Made by a program: the position numbers and the translations under genes
Shown here: positions 1 through 8,187 of the stretch, one piece after another
Numbering within the stretch: position 1 is the stretch's first letter
How the letters are laid out: every line of letters begins with the position of its first letter
Assembly (NCBI GenBank): GCA_902796595.1
Contig: CADBPM010000080.1
Location: forward strand, 1-36,186
Source of the DNA: an uncultured Lachnospiraceae bacterium
GTDB taxonomy: Bacteria > Bacillota > Clostridia > Lachnospirales > Lachnospiraceae
Length of the DNA: 36,186 bases
Direction of reading: 5' to 3'
Notes under the pieces: generated by a model
Seen by the model: the letters and a program-made list of their open reading frames with translations, nothing else
Database searches by the model: none
What the model was told of the DNA's origin: nothing

Positions 1-356
1 CAAAATAAAGACAGTAAAACTGGTTCAACGTGAACCAAAATAAAGACAGTAAAAACTGGTTCAACGTGAACCAAAATAAAGATAGTAGAATTGGTTCAAT
101 GTGAACCAAAATAAAGATAGTAAAACTGGTTCAACGTGAACCAAAATAAAGACAGTAGAAACTGGTTCAACGTGAACCAAAATAAAGACAGTAGAAACTG
201 GTTCAACGTGAACCAAAATAAAGATAGTAAAATTGGTTCAACGTGAACCAAAATAAAGATAGTAGAATTGGTTCAATGTGAACCAAAATAAAGACAGTAG
301 AAACTGGTTCAACGTGAACCAAAATAAGTACAGTAAAACTGGTTCAAAGTGAACCA
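1..356. repeat. Iteron array of parS-like palindromes (cut by window edge)
   Basis: Ten full copies of TGGTTCA-NNN-TGAACCA are visible, with inner 15-mers starting at 22, 58, 93, 128, 164, 200, 235, 270, 306 and 341. The first bases match the spacer that follows a further copy, so the array continues leftward. The arms are invariant. The central triplet is ACG in seven copies, ATG at 93 and 270, and AAG in the last. The 20-21 nt linkers are also conserved (caaaataaagaYagtaRaa type), so these are tandem iterons and not CRISPR units. The palindrome resembles the bacterial parS core (TTCACGTGAA) with one extra central base. The array stands directly upstream of an RHH-ParA-ParB operon, so it is probably a centromere and/or replication-origin iteron set; the function is inferred. 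Confidence 0.9.
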
Positions 357-360
357 ATAA

Positions 361-413
361 AAACAGCAGATTAGTCGAGAAATTATATATAATGACTAAT
401 TTGCTGTTTTTTT
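361..413 (+). terminator. Rho-independent terminator between iterons and partition operon
   Basis: A 16-nt arm at 361-376 (aaacagcagattagtc) pairs with 394-409 with a single mismatch across a 17-nt AT-rich loop, and a T run follows to 413. It would stop transcription entering the partition operon from the iteron side. The A-rich left flank could also let it act in reverse. Confidence 0.8.
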
Positions 414-424
414 GTATATATTTC

Positions 425-453
425 TTTACAAAGTGGATAAAAAATTTTATAAT
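425..453 (+). promoter_or_regulatory. Promoter of the RHH-parA-parB operon
   Basis: TTTACA at 425-430 and a perfect TATAAT at 448-453 are separated by 17 bp. The expected start near 460 leaves a leader of about 47 nt before the RHH gene, with AGAAGGAG just upstream of its ATG. Confidence 0.75.
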
Positions 454-507
454 AGAAGGCAATCATGCATACGTTTGCAATAATTAAATAAAAAAGAAGG
501 AGATTAA

Positions 508-690
508 ATGCCACAGATTAAAAAGAATGGAAAGAGGATCACTATAAACTTAGATTCGGAAGTATACAAAGAGCTTGAAGAATATTGTAAAGCTGTTGGT
601 CAAAACAAGACTGAAGCAATAGAGAATATTCTAGATCATGCAATAAAAGAATTTGGACTTAAAAATGAAAAAGAAAGAAGGGCTTACTAA
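508..690 (+). CDS. Small ribbon-helix-helix DNA-binding protein
   Basis: This 60-residue basic protein has the RHH (CopG/Arc-like) pattern: a beta-strand region KRITINLDSEVYKELEEY followed by two helices (about 17-28 and 34-48) containing KTEAIENILDHAIKEFG. It starts at an ATG preceded by AAGGAG. It is the first gene of an operon and ends two bases before parA. RHH proteins in plasmid partition operons (ParG, omega, ParR classes) bind repeated sites and act as operon repressors or centromere-binding proteins, so the upstream palindrome array is a plausible target. Unusually, a full ParB also follows in the same operon. It could instead be a plasmid copy-number (CopG-type) repressor. The family call is solid; the role is inferred. 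Confidence 0.75.
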   Translation: MPQIKKNGKRITINLDSEVYKELEEYCKAVGQNKTEAIENILDHAIKEFGLKNEKERRAY

Positions 691-692
691 TA

Positions 693-1559
693 ATGAAGAC
701 AATAGCAATTTATTCCCAAAAAGGGGGAACAGGAAAAACAACAACTACATTTAATGTAGCAGGTATTCTTGCAAAAGAATATGGCAAGAAGGTATTAACT
801 ATTGATGCCGATCCGCAGGCTAATCTTACTACAAGTTTTTTGAGAGCAGAAAAAGAAGAAAAAGGTGATAATTTCTTATATCTGAATTCAGAAGTAACTT
901 TCGAGGATTTATTTGTAAACCCTGAATTAGTTAATAAAGCGATCAGGCATGCCACATTTTCTCTTGTAGAAGGAGGAAGTGCAAAGAAAAGAGGAATAGA
1001 TATAATTCCATCAAGACCTAATGAAATTCATCCTGAGAGAACACTTGAAGATATAAACTTTGGTATCGAATCACATATTATATATGAAGGACAGTTGAGA
1101 AAAGCTCTTTCTATGATAAAAAGAACCAGGGCACACATGTATGATTATGACTATTGTCTCATAGACTTTGCTCCGACGAAAAATATGCTTGCAAAGGATA
1201 TACTTAGTACTGCAGATTGGGTTATAGTGCCTACAACAATGGATAATAATTCAGTGAACGGAATAAAGGGATTAACGGAGACATTCGAGGAAGTCAGAAG
1301 AGAGAAAAATACATCACTTGGAATTCTCGGTGTATTTCCTACTATATGTAATAAAAACACAGCCTATGATAATCAGACGTATGAACTATTAAGAGAGAGC
1401 CTTGGCAATCTCCTAATAGATACACCTATCAGATACAGTACAGATTCAAAATGGGCAATGGATTTCGGCATTCCTCTTGCATATAACAAAAAATCAGCGC
1501 CAATAACCAAAGACTACAGGGAACTGGTTAGTTACATAGTTGAAAGGACAGAGGAATGA
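693..1559 (+). CDS. parA: ParA/Soj-family partition ATPase
   Basis: This 288-residue protein is a deviant Walker-A ATPase of the MinD/ParA superfamily. KGGTGKTT lies at residues 10-17 with the signature lysine at 10, a switch/Walker A' region has TIDADPQANLTTS near 37-50, and LIDFAPT marks Walker B around 153-160. ParA proteins bind non-specific DNA as ATP dimers and move ParB-bound cargo across the nucleoid. The N-terminus begins directly at the P-loop strand, so the HTH extension of type Ia ParA is absent; autoregulation would have to come from another protein, plausibly the RHH upstream. Its stop overlaps the parB start by 4 bp (ATGA), indicating translational coupling. Residues 60-125 are longer than in minimal Soj proteins. 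Confidence 0.9.
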   Translation: MKTIAIYSQKGGTGKTTTTFNVAGILAKEYGKKVLTIDADPQANLTTSFLRAEKEEKGDNFLYLNSEVTFEDLFVNPELVNKAIRHATFSLVEGGSAKKRGIDIIPSRPNEIHPERTLEDINFGIESHIIYEGQLRKALSMIKRTRAHMYDYDYCLIDFAPTKNMLAKDILSTADWVIVPTTMDNNSVNGIKGLTETFEEVRREKNTSLGILGVFPTICNKNTAYDNQTYELLRESLGNLLIDTPIRYSTDSKWAMDFGIPLAYNKKSAPITKDYRELVSYIVERTEE

Positions 1560-2830
1560 GCAGAAAGTTAAAAAGCGCCAGTAATATAAAACAGGTGGGC
1601 GAATTATTGAATGACAGAGTTAATAATAAGGCTCAGATAGACCTGCCTTTAGATACTCTAAAAAAATATGTGGATAGCGACGGGATAACAAACGATTATC
1701 TATTTGGCAAGGTAGATGAAGAAAGTGTAAAAAACCTTGCAGAAGGAATAAAAAGAGAAGGCTTTCAGGGAGCAATAAATGTTTGGGATACTAAGGACGG
1801 TAAATATATGATCTTTTCGGGACATAGAAGAGCAGAAGCAATGAGGATGCTCGGAAATAATAAAATCCCGTGTTTTATATTTACTTATCCTGATAATGAA
1901 AAGGACAGACGAAGAATGTTTCTTGGAGCTAATATTTACTCAAGAGGATCGGCGAAGATATCCTGTGATGGCGGCGATATCTATATAACCAGACAGATGA
2001 ATTATCTTGGAAATATTTTACGTAACCTTGAAGGCTTTGATGGCTCGGAGAGACAACTGGACGAAGCAATAAGTAATGAGTTTGGAACAAGCAGAACAAC
2101 GGTATGGAGATTTCGTTCTCTTGCCAATGCGACAGATGATCTTCTTCTTTTAGAGAGTAAAGGTCTTATATCAATCGACCTTGCAGCTCCTCTTGCCAGA
2201 ACATCTAAGGATGACCAGAATATTATCATTGGGATAATTAAAAGATATAATGAAAAAAATATGTCTTTATCCAAGTCCAATATAAAAATGGTAATAAATA
2301 AGATAAAGGAGATTGATAACAAGGTAGACGAAGAAACAATGAGCGTAGCTGCAAAAACAGCGGAAATAAATTCGTTTGTAGCTACAGTCATTGATAATAA
2401 GATGAATGAAGGCAGTGCAAAAGAAAATGATGTAGAAAAAATTGAGACTCCAAAGGAAAACAAAAAAACTTCATATTATAATATGGTTAAATCTAGAGCG
2501 GATTCTTTTGTAAAGGAAATAAATGCCGGCAAGTTTAGTGAACTGTCATTTGAACAGGTTAATGAGATAAAGAAAGAGTATGATGAGGCATTAAGTAATC
2601 TTTATATTTTCGCAGAGCTGATGGCAGGCAGATATGAAGGTAAGGATGTATATGATAATACAGGTATACAGCAGGAAGTTCTTAGATTATTTTCAATACC
2701 GCAATTAAAGAAGCTTGTAGAACAATATACGAAATATAATTATCCAAATACAGTCAGCAGTATTTCAGAGATTATTTCAGAGAAAATAAACGAAACAAGA
2801 ACGGATGAACCAAGTTTGAGACTTAATTGA
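1556..2830 (+). CDS. parB: ParB-family partition protein (CTP-switch type)
   Basis: This 424-residue protein has an N-terminal ParB/Srx fold (about 45-135) in which GHRRAEA at residues 89-95 fits the GxxRxxA CTP-binding motif. An HTH follows around 175-195 (FGTSRTTVWRFRSLA), then a charged, probably helical linker and a C-terminal region of about 100 residues that would be expected to dimerise. It is longer than typical chromosomal ParB (about 280-330 aa). The ATG overlaps the parA stop. ParB proteins load at parS, slide as CTP clamps and stimulate ParA. The nearby array has a parS-like core, so it is the probable loading site, although the RHH protein competes for that assignment. No terminator is evident after the gene. 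Confidence 0.85.
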   Translation: MSRKLKSASNIKQVGELLNDRVNNKAQIDLPLDTLKKYVDSDGITNDYLFGKVDEESVKNLAEGIKREGFQGAINVWDTKDGKYMIFSGHRRAEAMRMLGNNKIPCFIFTYPDNEKDRRRMFLGANIYSRGSAKISCDGGDIYITRQMNYLGNILRNLEGFDGSERQLDEAISNEFGTSRTTVWRFRSLANATDDLLLLESKGLISIDLAAPLARTSKDDQNIIIGIIKRYNEKNMSLSKSNIKMVINKIKEIDNKVDEETMSVAAKTAEINSFVATVIDNKMNEGSAKENDVEKIETPKENKKTSYYNMVKSRADSFVKEINAGKFSELSFEQVNEIKKEYDEALSNLYIFAELMAGRYEGKDVYDNTGIQQEVLRLFSIPQLKKLVEQYTKYNYPNTVSSISEIISEKINETRTDEPSLRLN

Positions 2831-2969
2831 CACATTTTAAACTTAAAATTGAATGAATTGTGTTGAAAAATTAGACAATATTGATCATTAAATGACATAT
2901 TCAACTGTTAATATTAACTTGTAAGCAAAAATGAATTGCCGATACGTAGATAATATTAAGGAGGACAAT

Positions 2970-5174
2970 ATGAATAAATACGCTAAAAGATTACCGATAG
3001 CTCTTGCAGCTGCACTTACTATATCAGGATTTGCAGGAATGGCTGCACCAATGAAAGCAGAGGCAGCAACATCAGGTTATGTAAGAGTTCATGGAAGTAA
3101 TACTAAAATATCATCAAAAACTGTATGGGCAGGTGGCCTTAAGGTAAACCTTGACTATAAGTATGGGAGCAAGAAGAGTGGTATAAGTGGCAAGTGGACT
3201 TCTGCCAGCCCTTCAAAGGTAATGGTTGATTCATCAACCGGTGTTGTCACTGCACTTAAAAATGGCAATGTCAAAGTAACATTTACACCTAATTCAAGTA
3301 AATATAAGAAAATTTCTGTAACAATATATTCAAGAGTAAGGGCAACTGAAGTTAATCTTCATGAAGACAGTGCAAATGGGGCAATTGTTTCAGGGACAAT
3401 ATTAAAGCAGAATGAATCTAAGAAGTTCTATGTTTCAATGCCTACAAAGACAGGAGCAAAGTCAACATACTTTGTACATTATACTGTTTCTTCTCCGGAA
3501 GCCATAAGTGTTACAAATGGAACTGAAAGCAGAGGGGTAAATGGTTCATGGTCAGGACTTGATTATGGCAGAAATCTTTCTGTAAGCGTTAATCCTAATG
3601 CACCGGCCGGAGTAGCAACCTTTACAGTATGGTCATCACAGAATAAGGATTCGAACAAAGTATATAAGTATCAGACAGAAAAGAAGACCTATACAATAAC
3701 GATTCCTGCAAAGCCGGTTGAAAAGACAGAACTTACAGCAAAGCAGACCGGATCAAAAACTGTATATATTACAGGTGTTCCTGCTGAACAGCTTGGAAAG
3801 TCTCTTTACTTAAATGGAAATACGGGAATAGAATTTAAGGCAGATCCAAAGGCTGCTAATGTTGCTTCATATTCGGCTGTGAATGCAGATGGGACCTATA
3901 ATGTAACACTTAAGTCAGCTTTACCGTTTACTACGGGTGTAACTAATGTAACTGATGCAACTAATAAGGTTGTCGCAAGCTTTACAGCTCAGTCAGAAAG
4001 AATTGAAAAGGTAGAATTTGCAGATAGTGTTAAGCTTGATGCTGCAGGTACAGTTACAGGAACATTCTCACTTAAGAATCAGTTTGGTGAAACTTATGTT
4101 GCCCCTGCAGAAAAAAAGGTTAATAACAGTGTAATTCTTTATGTTAATGGCAGCCTTGACAGTACACTTGTAGTTAATCAGACTCCTGTAAATGGCGTTT
4201 ATACTTTCTACACAAATGCAGTCAAGGCAGGAGATAGAATTTATGCCAATATAGCAAGTACAGTAAGTAATAAGGACAATATTACAGAATGGGCTGGAAG
4301 TGCCAATAAGGATTATGTTGTACCTGGAGTTGTAACACCTTCAGTAACATCACCAGCAGCTATTATCTTTAGCGCAGGTAAAAATAAGGTTACGCTGTTA
4401 CCAGCAGATAATGCTGATGTAACTGCATCAGGATATGTATATGATAAGGATGGAAAAGTTTTATTTGACGGCTCTTTCATATCAGCAAGAATATCCAAGA
4501 CAGGCAGTCTTATAAATGGAAAGCAGTATGCTGTAACAAGTATCAGCGGTTTCGATACCAAGAAATATACTGGAAAGAATGATGGCGTTAATTTTAATGT
4601 GATTGAGCTTGCAACCGGCAAGAAGTACGTTTTTAGTTTTACACCGGATGATCTTACAACTGGAACTCTTAATATAGTTCAGAACGGATATGGTGCTACT
4701 ATAAATTCCTCAGTTAGCGTATATGCCGGTAAGGAGCTTGGAGACAATGGAGAAATAGTTGCAGATACCAATTATGATACTGTCAAGACATTTTCATTCT
4801 ATCCGACTACTCCTGGCGGTAAGCTGGCAGATGTTATTGTAACAGTAAAGCCTGTAAGCGCCACAGCGACAGATAAGACTCCTGTAGTTACTGTAACAGG
4901 TGTGATAACAAATAAGGACAATAATGGAGTAATCTTATTTACAGTTGACGGAAAAGAATACACAGTAACTCCATCAAACGATGGCAAAGTTAAGGTTGAA
5001 ATGAAGAACCTTCCAAATAAGGATAGCAAAGACACTAAGAATACAGAAGATAATAAAAATATTGACTCTGGCAATAAGTCAACAACAGAGTCAACAGACA
5101 GCAGCAATACTACTAATTCAGAGTCAGAAACAAAAGATGATAAGACATCTGAAAATCAGCAGGTAAATGCTTAA
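2970..5174 (+). CDS. Large secreted Ig-like (BIG2) surface protein
   Basis: The chosen start is the ATG at 2970, seated 5 nt after AAGGAGG; an in-frame ATG at 2931 lacks such a site. The 734-residue product begins with a signal peptide (KRLPIALAAALTISGF core, likely cleavage after AEA near residue 33). A bacterial Ig-like group 2 domain follows at about 40-125 (TWAGG-type start and a DSSTGVVTALKNGNVKVTF motif), then several beta-rich repeats of 100-150 residues. The last 60 residues are a low-complexity Ser/Thr/Asn/Asp/Lys tail. No LPXTG motif, SLH domain or C-terminal membrane segment is seen, so it is either released or held non-covalently. It may be an S-layer or adhesin-type protein; no enzymatic motif was found. 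It forms a single-gene unit with its own terminator. Confidence 0.75.
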   Translation: MNKYAKRLPIALAAALTISGFAGMAAPMKAEAATSGYVRVHGSNTKISSKTVWAGGLKVNLDYKYGSKKSGISGKWTSASPSKVMVDSSTGVVTALKNGNVKVTFTPNSSKYKKISVTIYSRVRATEVNLHEDSANGAIVSGTILKQNESKKFYVSMPTKTGAKSTYFVHYTVSSPEAISVTNGTESRGVNGSWSGLDYGRNLSVSVNPNAPAGVATFTVWSSQNKDSNKVYKYQTEKKTYTITIPAKPVEKTELTAKQTGSKTVYITGVPAEQLGKSLYLNGNTGIEFKADPKAANVASYSAVNADGTYNVTLKSALPFTTGVTNVTDATNKVVASFTAQSERIEKVEFADSVKLDAAGTVTGTFSLKNQFGETYVAPAEKKVNNSVILYVNGSLDSTLVVNQTPVNGVYTFYTNAVKAGDRIYANIASTVSNKDNITEWAGSANKDYVVPGVVTPSVTSPAAIIFSAGKNKVTLLPADNADVTASGYVYDKDGKVLFDGSFISARISKTGSLINGKQYAVTSISGFDTKKYTGKNDGVNFNVIELATGKKYVFSFTPDDLTTGTLNIVQNGYGATINSSVSVYAGKELGDNGEIVADTNYDTVKTFSFYPTTPGGKLADVIVTVKPVSATATDKTPVVTVTGVITNKDNNGVILFTVDGKEYTVTPSNDGKVKVEMKNLPNKDSKDTKNTEDNKNIDSGNKSTTESTDSSNTTNSESETKDDKTSENQQVNA

Positions 5175-5183
5175 TAATCTATT

Positions 5184-5225
5184 AAAGACTGTAAGGTAAC
5201 GAATAATAGCCTTACAGTCTTTTTA
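5184..5225 (+). terminator. Terminator of the Ig-like protein gene
   Basis: Arms AAGACTGTAAGG (5185-5196) and CCTTACAGTCTT (5210-5221) are perfectly complementary, with a 13-nt loop and a T run after the second arm. Confidence 0.9.
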
Positions 5226-5231
5226 TATAGT

Positions 5232-5304
5232 GTGTTATCGGACAAAGTCCAGTAATACACTCTGCCGGTCATCGCGAGAGCGATAAAGCATGACCTGATA
5301 GTCC
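5232..5304. other. Compact structured element in the 388-bp gap before the chemoreceptor
   Basis: The gap 5175-5562 holds a GC-richer island with nested pairings. GTGT 5232-5235 pairs with ACAC 5257-5260, enclosing GGAC 5240-5243 with GTCC 5247-5250. A second stem pairs GGTCA 5267-5271 with TGACC 5291-5295, then TCGC 5272-5275 with GCGA 5280-5283 around a GAGA (GNRA) tetraloop, with a one-sided TAAAGCA bulge. A further GTCC at 5301-5304 could replace the first partner of GGAC. This looks like a folded RNA, but it matches no riboswitch or ncRNA class that I recognise and its strand is unknown. Confidence 0.4.
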
Positions 5305-5405
5305 TTATTAAAAAATCCGAACAGACATTCACAAGAATAAATATTTTTATATAAAATATCCATTTTGTGATAAAAATTTTTCTTTTGAGAAGTTTTAAAT
5401 CTATA

Positions 5406-5434
5406 TTGAAAAAACTGAAGAAATTTAGTATACT
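5406..5434 (+). promoter_or_regulatory. Promoter of the sCache chemoreceptor gene
   Basis: TTGAAA (5406-5411) and TATACT (5429-5434) are 17 bp apart. The predicted leader is about 120 nt and contains inverted repeats AAGCTTA 5465-5471 / TAAGCTT 5538-5544 enclosing an AATATTG / CAATATT pair. Confidence 0.7.
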
Positions 5435-5562
5435 AATGAAGGAAAAATAAAATATCTTAAAGCTAAGCTTATGCTATTGAATGATTGAATATTGAAGTAT
5501 TCTGTATGGCAGTGTATTCCAATATTTAATGAAAATGTAAGCTTGGTAAAAGGGAGATGCGT

Positions 5563-7353
5563 ATGAAAAGATCATTGAAAACGGTACTATCGGGCTTAGT
5601 GATTGCTGCAGTTCTTGTTACAGGGATTGTCTTAGATCTTACCAGCGTCGTCATTACTGTTAATAATAACAGAATGCAGACGGCAGAGTACAGAGAAAGA
5701 CTTGAAAAAGATGTAATGAATGAGCTTAAACGTGAGACAGACATTGCCATCAGCCTTCTTACTGAGCTTAATAAAAGGTCTGAAAATGGGGAAATGACTG
5801 GTGATCAAGCAAAGCTTTATGCGGCGAACTTACTTAGAGAACTTCGCTATAATGACGGGGCTGGATATTTTTGGGCTGATACCTCGGATGGTGTAAATGT
5901 AGTTCTTTTAGGAAGAGATACAGAAGGAAAGTCCCGTATAGATGCTGTAGATCCAACTGGAGTCAAGTATATACAGGAAATGATAAAGAACGGTAAAAAA
6001 GAAGGGGGCGGTTTTACAAGTTTAATGTTTGCCAAGGAGGAGGGTGGAGAACCACTTCCTAAGATAAATTATACTACATATTTTGCTCCTTTTGATTGGG
6101 TGATCGGTACTGGCGTCTGGGTAGATGAATTGGATGCAGCGGCTGCAGCTTATGAAAAAGCTGCTCATGGCAAGCTTATGCAGTCTATAACTATATCAAT
6201 AGTTGCTCTTGCGATAATACTCGTTGTAGTTTTGTTTGTTGCAATAGCTTTAAGCGGTAAGATAACCAGACCTCTTGTTTATATTACAGATGAACTTAAA
6301 AAAATGGCAAAGGGAGATTTTACTGAACGTAAGACTACGCCGGCTATGCAGAGTGCTATGAAAGATAAGACAGAAATTGGTGACATTACAGTTGCAGCGC
6401 ATCAGATGCGTGAGTCGATCAGGAAGCTTATGTATACTATTACTGATACAACTGCATATCTTGCGAGTGCATCAGAAGAGCTTACTGCAAATGCATCTCA
6501 GGGTGCAGATGCATCTGAAATGGTTGCTGAAAGTTGTACAAATGTTGCAGGTTCTGTATCTGATCAGAAGGATGAACTTGAAAATGCCAACAATATTGCT
6601 GAAGAATTTTCAAACAGTATGAATGCATTTTCAGAGACTATAGAAAGCTTTGGAGCTCTTATAGATGAAACAGATGCTACTGCATCAGAAGGAAGTAAGG
6701 CTGTAAGCAGTGCTATGGTGAAGATGCAGGAAATTCAGGATGCTGTAACTAATACCTCGGATGCTGTGTCTGGTCTTGGTGAAGAACTTAAGATGATAGG
6801 TTCAATCGTTACAACAATCGCTGATATTTCGAGTCAGACAAATCTTCTTTCACTTAATGCTTCAATTGAGGCAGCAAGGGCCGGCGAGGCAGGAAGGGGT
6901 TTTGCTGTTGTAGCTGATGAAATTGGAAAGCTTGCTAATCAGTCCAATGAGGCAGCTGTAAAGATAACAGAACTTATCGGTAATATCCAGATAAAGTCTG
7001 ATACTGCAGTTGAAGCTATGAATGAGGGCCTTAAGACTGTAGAAGAAGGAAGCATGATTGTAAAACAGTCAGGAGAGTCATTCAATGAAATAGTTGAAAA
7101 GGTTAATGAAATTACCGAATCTTCTGAAAATATGCAGGGTCATGTGGAAAAACTTTTAAAGGGAAGTGCTACACTTACAGATTCGATTGTATCTATAGAG
7201 CAGAAGAGTTCAGATGTTACATCTGAAACAGAAAATGTTTCGGCAGCATCAGAAGAACAGTCCGCAAGTGCTCAGGAAGTTGCTACAGCAGCTGAAAGAC
7301 TTGCAGAGACAACTCAGAATCTTCAGAATGAAGTAAAGCAGTTTAAATTATAA
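5563..7353 (+). CDS. Methyl-accepting chemotaxis protein with sCache sensor
   Basis: The start at 5563 was chosen over the in-frame ATG at 5557 because AGGGAG (5551-5556) abuts the latter. The 596-residue receptor has TM1 at about 8-30 and an extracytoplasmic single Cache domain (about 35-195) with [10 protein letters not shown] and [13 protein letters not shown] signatures. TM2 follows near 206-230, then HAMP and a long cytoplasmic coiled coil. The conserved signalling tip ([20 protein letters not shown]) lies around 425-445. sCache domains of this type often sense small carboxylates, but the ligand here cannot be read. There is no C-terminal CheR-tethering pentapeptide. It would signal to CheA/CheW at the pole. 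It is a monocistronic unit bounded by its own promoter and terminator. Confidence 0.9.
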   Translation: MKRSLKTVLSGLVIAAVLVTGIVLDLTSVVITVNNNRMQTAEYRERLEKDVMNELKRETDIAISLLTELNKRSENGEMTGDQAKLYAANLLRELRYNDGAGYFWADTSDGVNVVLLGRDTEGKSRIDAVDPTGVKYIQEMIKNGKKEGGGFTSLMFAKEEGGEPLPKINYTTYFAPFDWVIGTGVWVDELDAAAAAYEKAAHGKLMQSITISIVALAIILVVVLFVAIALSGKITRPLVYITDELKKMAKGDFTERKTTPAMQSAMKDKTEIGDITVAAHQMRESIRKLMYTITDTTAYLASASEELTANASQGADASEMVAESCTNVAGSVSDQKDELENANNIAEEFSNSMNAFSETIESFGALIDETDATASEGSKAVSSAMVKMQEIQDAVTNTSDAVSGLGEELKMIGSIVTTIADISSQTNLLSLNASIEAARAGEAGRGFAVVADEIGKLANQSNEAAVKITELIGNIQIKSDTAVEAMNEGLKTVEEGSMIVKQSGESFNEIVEKVNEITESSENMQGHVEKLLKGSATLTDSIVSIEQKSSDVTSETENVSAASEEQSASAQEVATAAERLAETTQNLQNEVKQFKL

Positions 7354-7392
7354 AGAAAAGTCCGGCAGATAAATCTGCCGGACTTTTCTTTA
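7354..7392. terminator. Bidirectional terminator between chemoreceptor and creatininase homologue
   Basis: A perfect 17-bp inverted repeat, 7354-7370 against 7373-7389 (core GTCCGGCAGAT), is flanked by A and T runs on either side. It serves the two convergent genes. Confidence 0.9.
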
Positions 7393-8187
7393 TAGATAGG
7401 TTAAAAGTTCAATTATTCCGTTGGCTGCCTCATTGGCACTTTCGTCTAATATGATCTCACCCTTTTTGGCACTCGCACCGGAAGGGTTGCCACCGATACC
7501 AATAGGTGTATCGTCTTCCGCTGTAAAATCCTCCCCCATCCATGGGAGGGAAAGAGAGCCAAAGAAGTTTAATTTTCCTTTATCCGAACCAAGTGAATAG
7601 TGTCCTGCTTTGCAACTTTTAAGGTCTACCATAGATTCATCTATAGCCATTACCATAGAGGTTTCCATTTCACCACCATGAAAATCTGATTCATTTCCAT
7701 GAGAGAGTGTAGCTTTTACTTTAGGAGATGAAAAAGCACCTGAAGTGATCAGGTATATCTTAACACCAAGATCTCTGCGAAGCTGTCTGCTGACGACTTC
7801 AGCAATAGCTCTGTTTCCACCATGACAGATAAGAAATGCGAAATTTTTAAAACCATGGCTGTTAAGTCCTGTAACTATATCGGCTAAAACATGATAATAA
7901 GTATCCGGTCTAAATGTGATACTTCCGCAGAAACTTGCATGTTCTACGCTGTAACCTATCGGAATGACAGGAAAGAAGAGGACATTCCCTGCAAGCGTAT
8001 CTTTTTTATCGGATAGAATATTACTTATGCGCCTTGTCATTTCGGAAGCTATAAGTGTATCTGTTATAAGCGGAGCCTGATTACCGTGCTGCTCCAAAGC
8101 TCCCAAAGGGATAACAACCAGACTTTTTTCTTTGTCAAGCTGCTCCATTTTAAGGCGGCTCAAAGAACCATATTGACAAATGATCAT
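7390..8187 (-). CDS. Creatininase-family metal-dependent amidohydrolase in a riboflavin operon
   Basis: The 265-residue protein has creatininase-family metal-binding motifs: PLGALEQHGNQAPLITD (about 27-43, supplying E, H and D ligands), CHGGNRA (about 120-126) and HGGEMETSMV (about 168-177). The family hydrolyses C-N bonds and includes creatinine amidohydrolase, the archaeal formamide hydrolase ArfB of flavin/deazaflavin synthesis, and MftE. Its ATG overlaps the stop of the riboflavin ECF transporter gene (ATGA), so it is translationally coupled and under the same FMN riboswitch. A flavin-related role (salvage or processing of a flavin or a precursor) is therefore more likely than creatinine breakdown; this is inference from context. 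It is the last gene before a bidirectional terminator. Confidence 0.85.
   Translation of the reverse strand: MIICQYGSLSRLKMEQLDKEKSLVVIPLGALEQHGNQAPLITDTLIASEMTRRISNILSDKKDTLAGNVLFFPVIPIGYSVEHASFCGSITFRPDTYYHVLADIVTGLNSHGFKNFAFLICHGGNRAIAEVVSRQLRRDLGVKIYLITSGAFSSPKVKATLSHGNESDFHGGEMETSMVMAIDESMVDLKSCKAGHYSLGSDKGKLNFFGSLSLPWMGEDFTAEDDTPIGIGGNPSGASAKKGEIILDESANEAANGIIELLTYL

Noticed and set aside
1..356. CRISPR array
   Set aside because: The repeat period resembles some CRISPR units, but the segments between palindromes are nearly identical to one another, the palindrome is short, and no cas gene is present.
238..462. Minus-strand repetitive ORF with LFWFTLNQF-type repeats
   Set aside because: It is a translation of the iteron array and terminator; no ribosome site or codon signal supports it.
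2002..2463. Minus-strand hydrophobic ORF inside parB
   Set aside because: It is fully antisense to a well-supported ParB gene and has no promoter or ribosome site.
5232..5304. tRNA or c-di-GMP riboswitch
   Set aside because: No acceptor/T-arm sequence and no GEMM core could be matched; kept only as an unassigned structured element.
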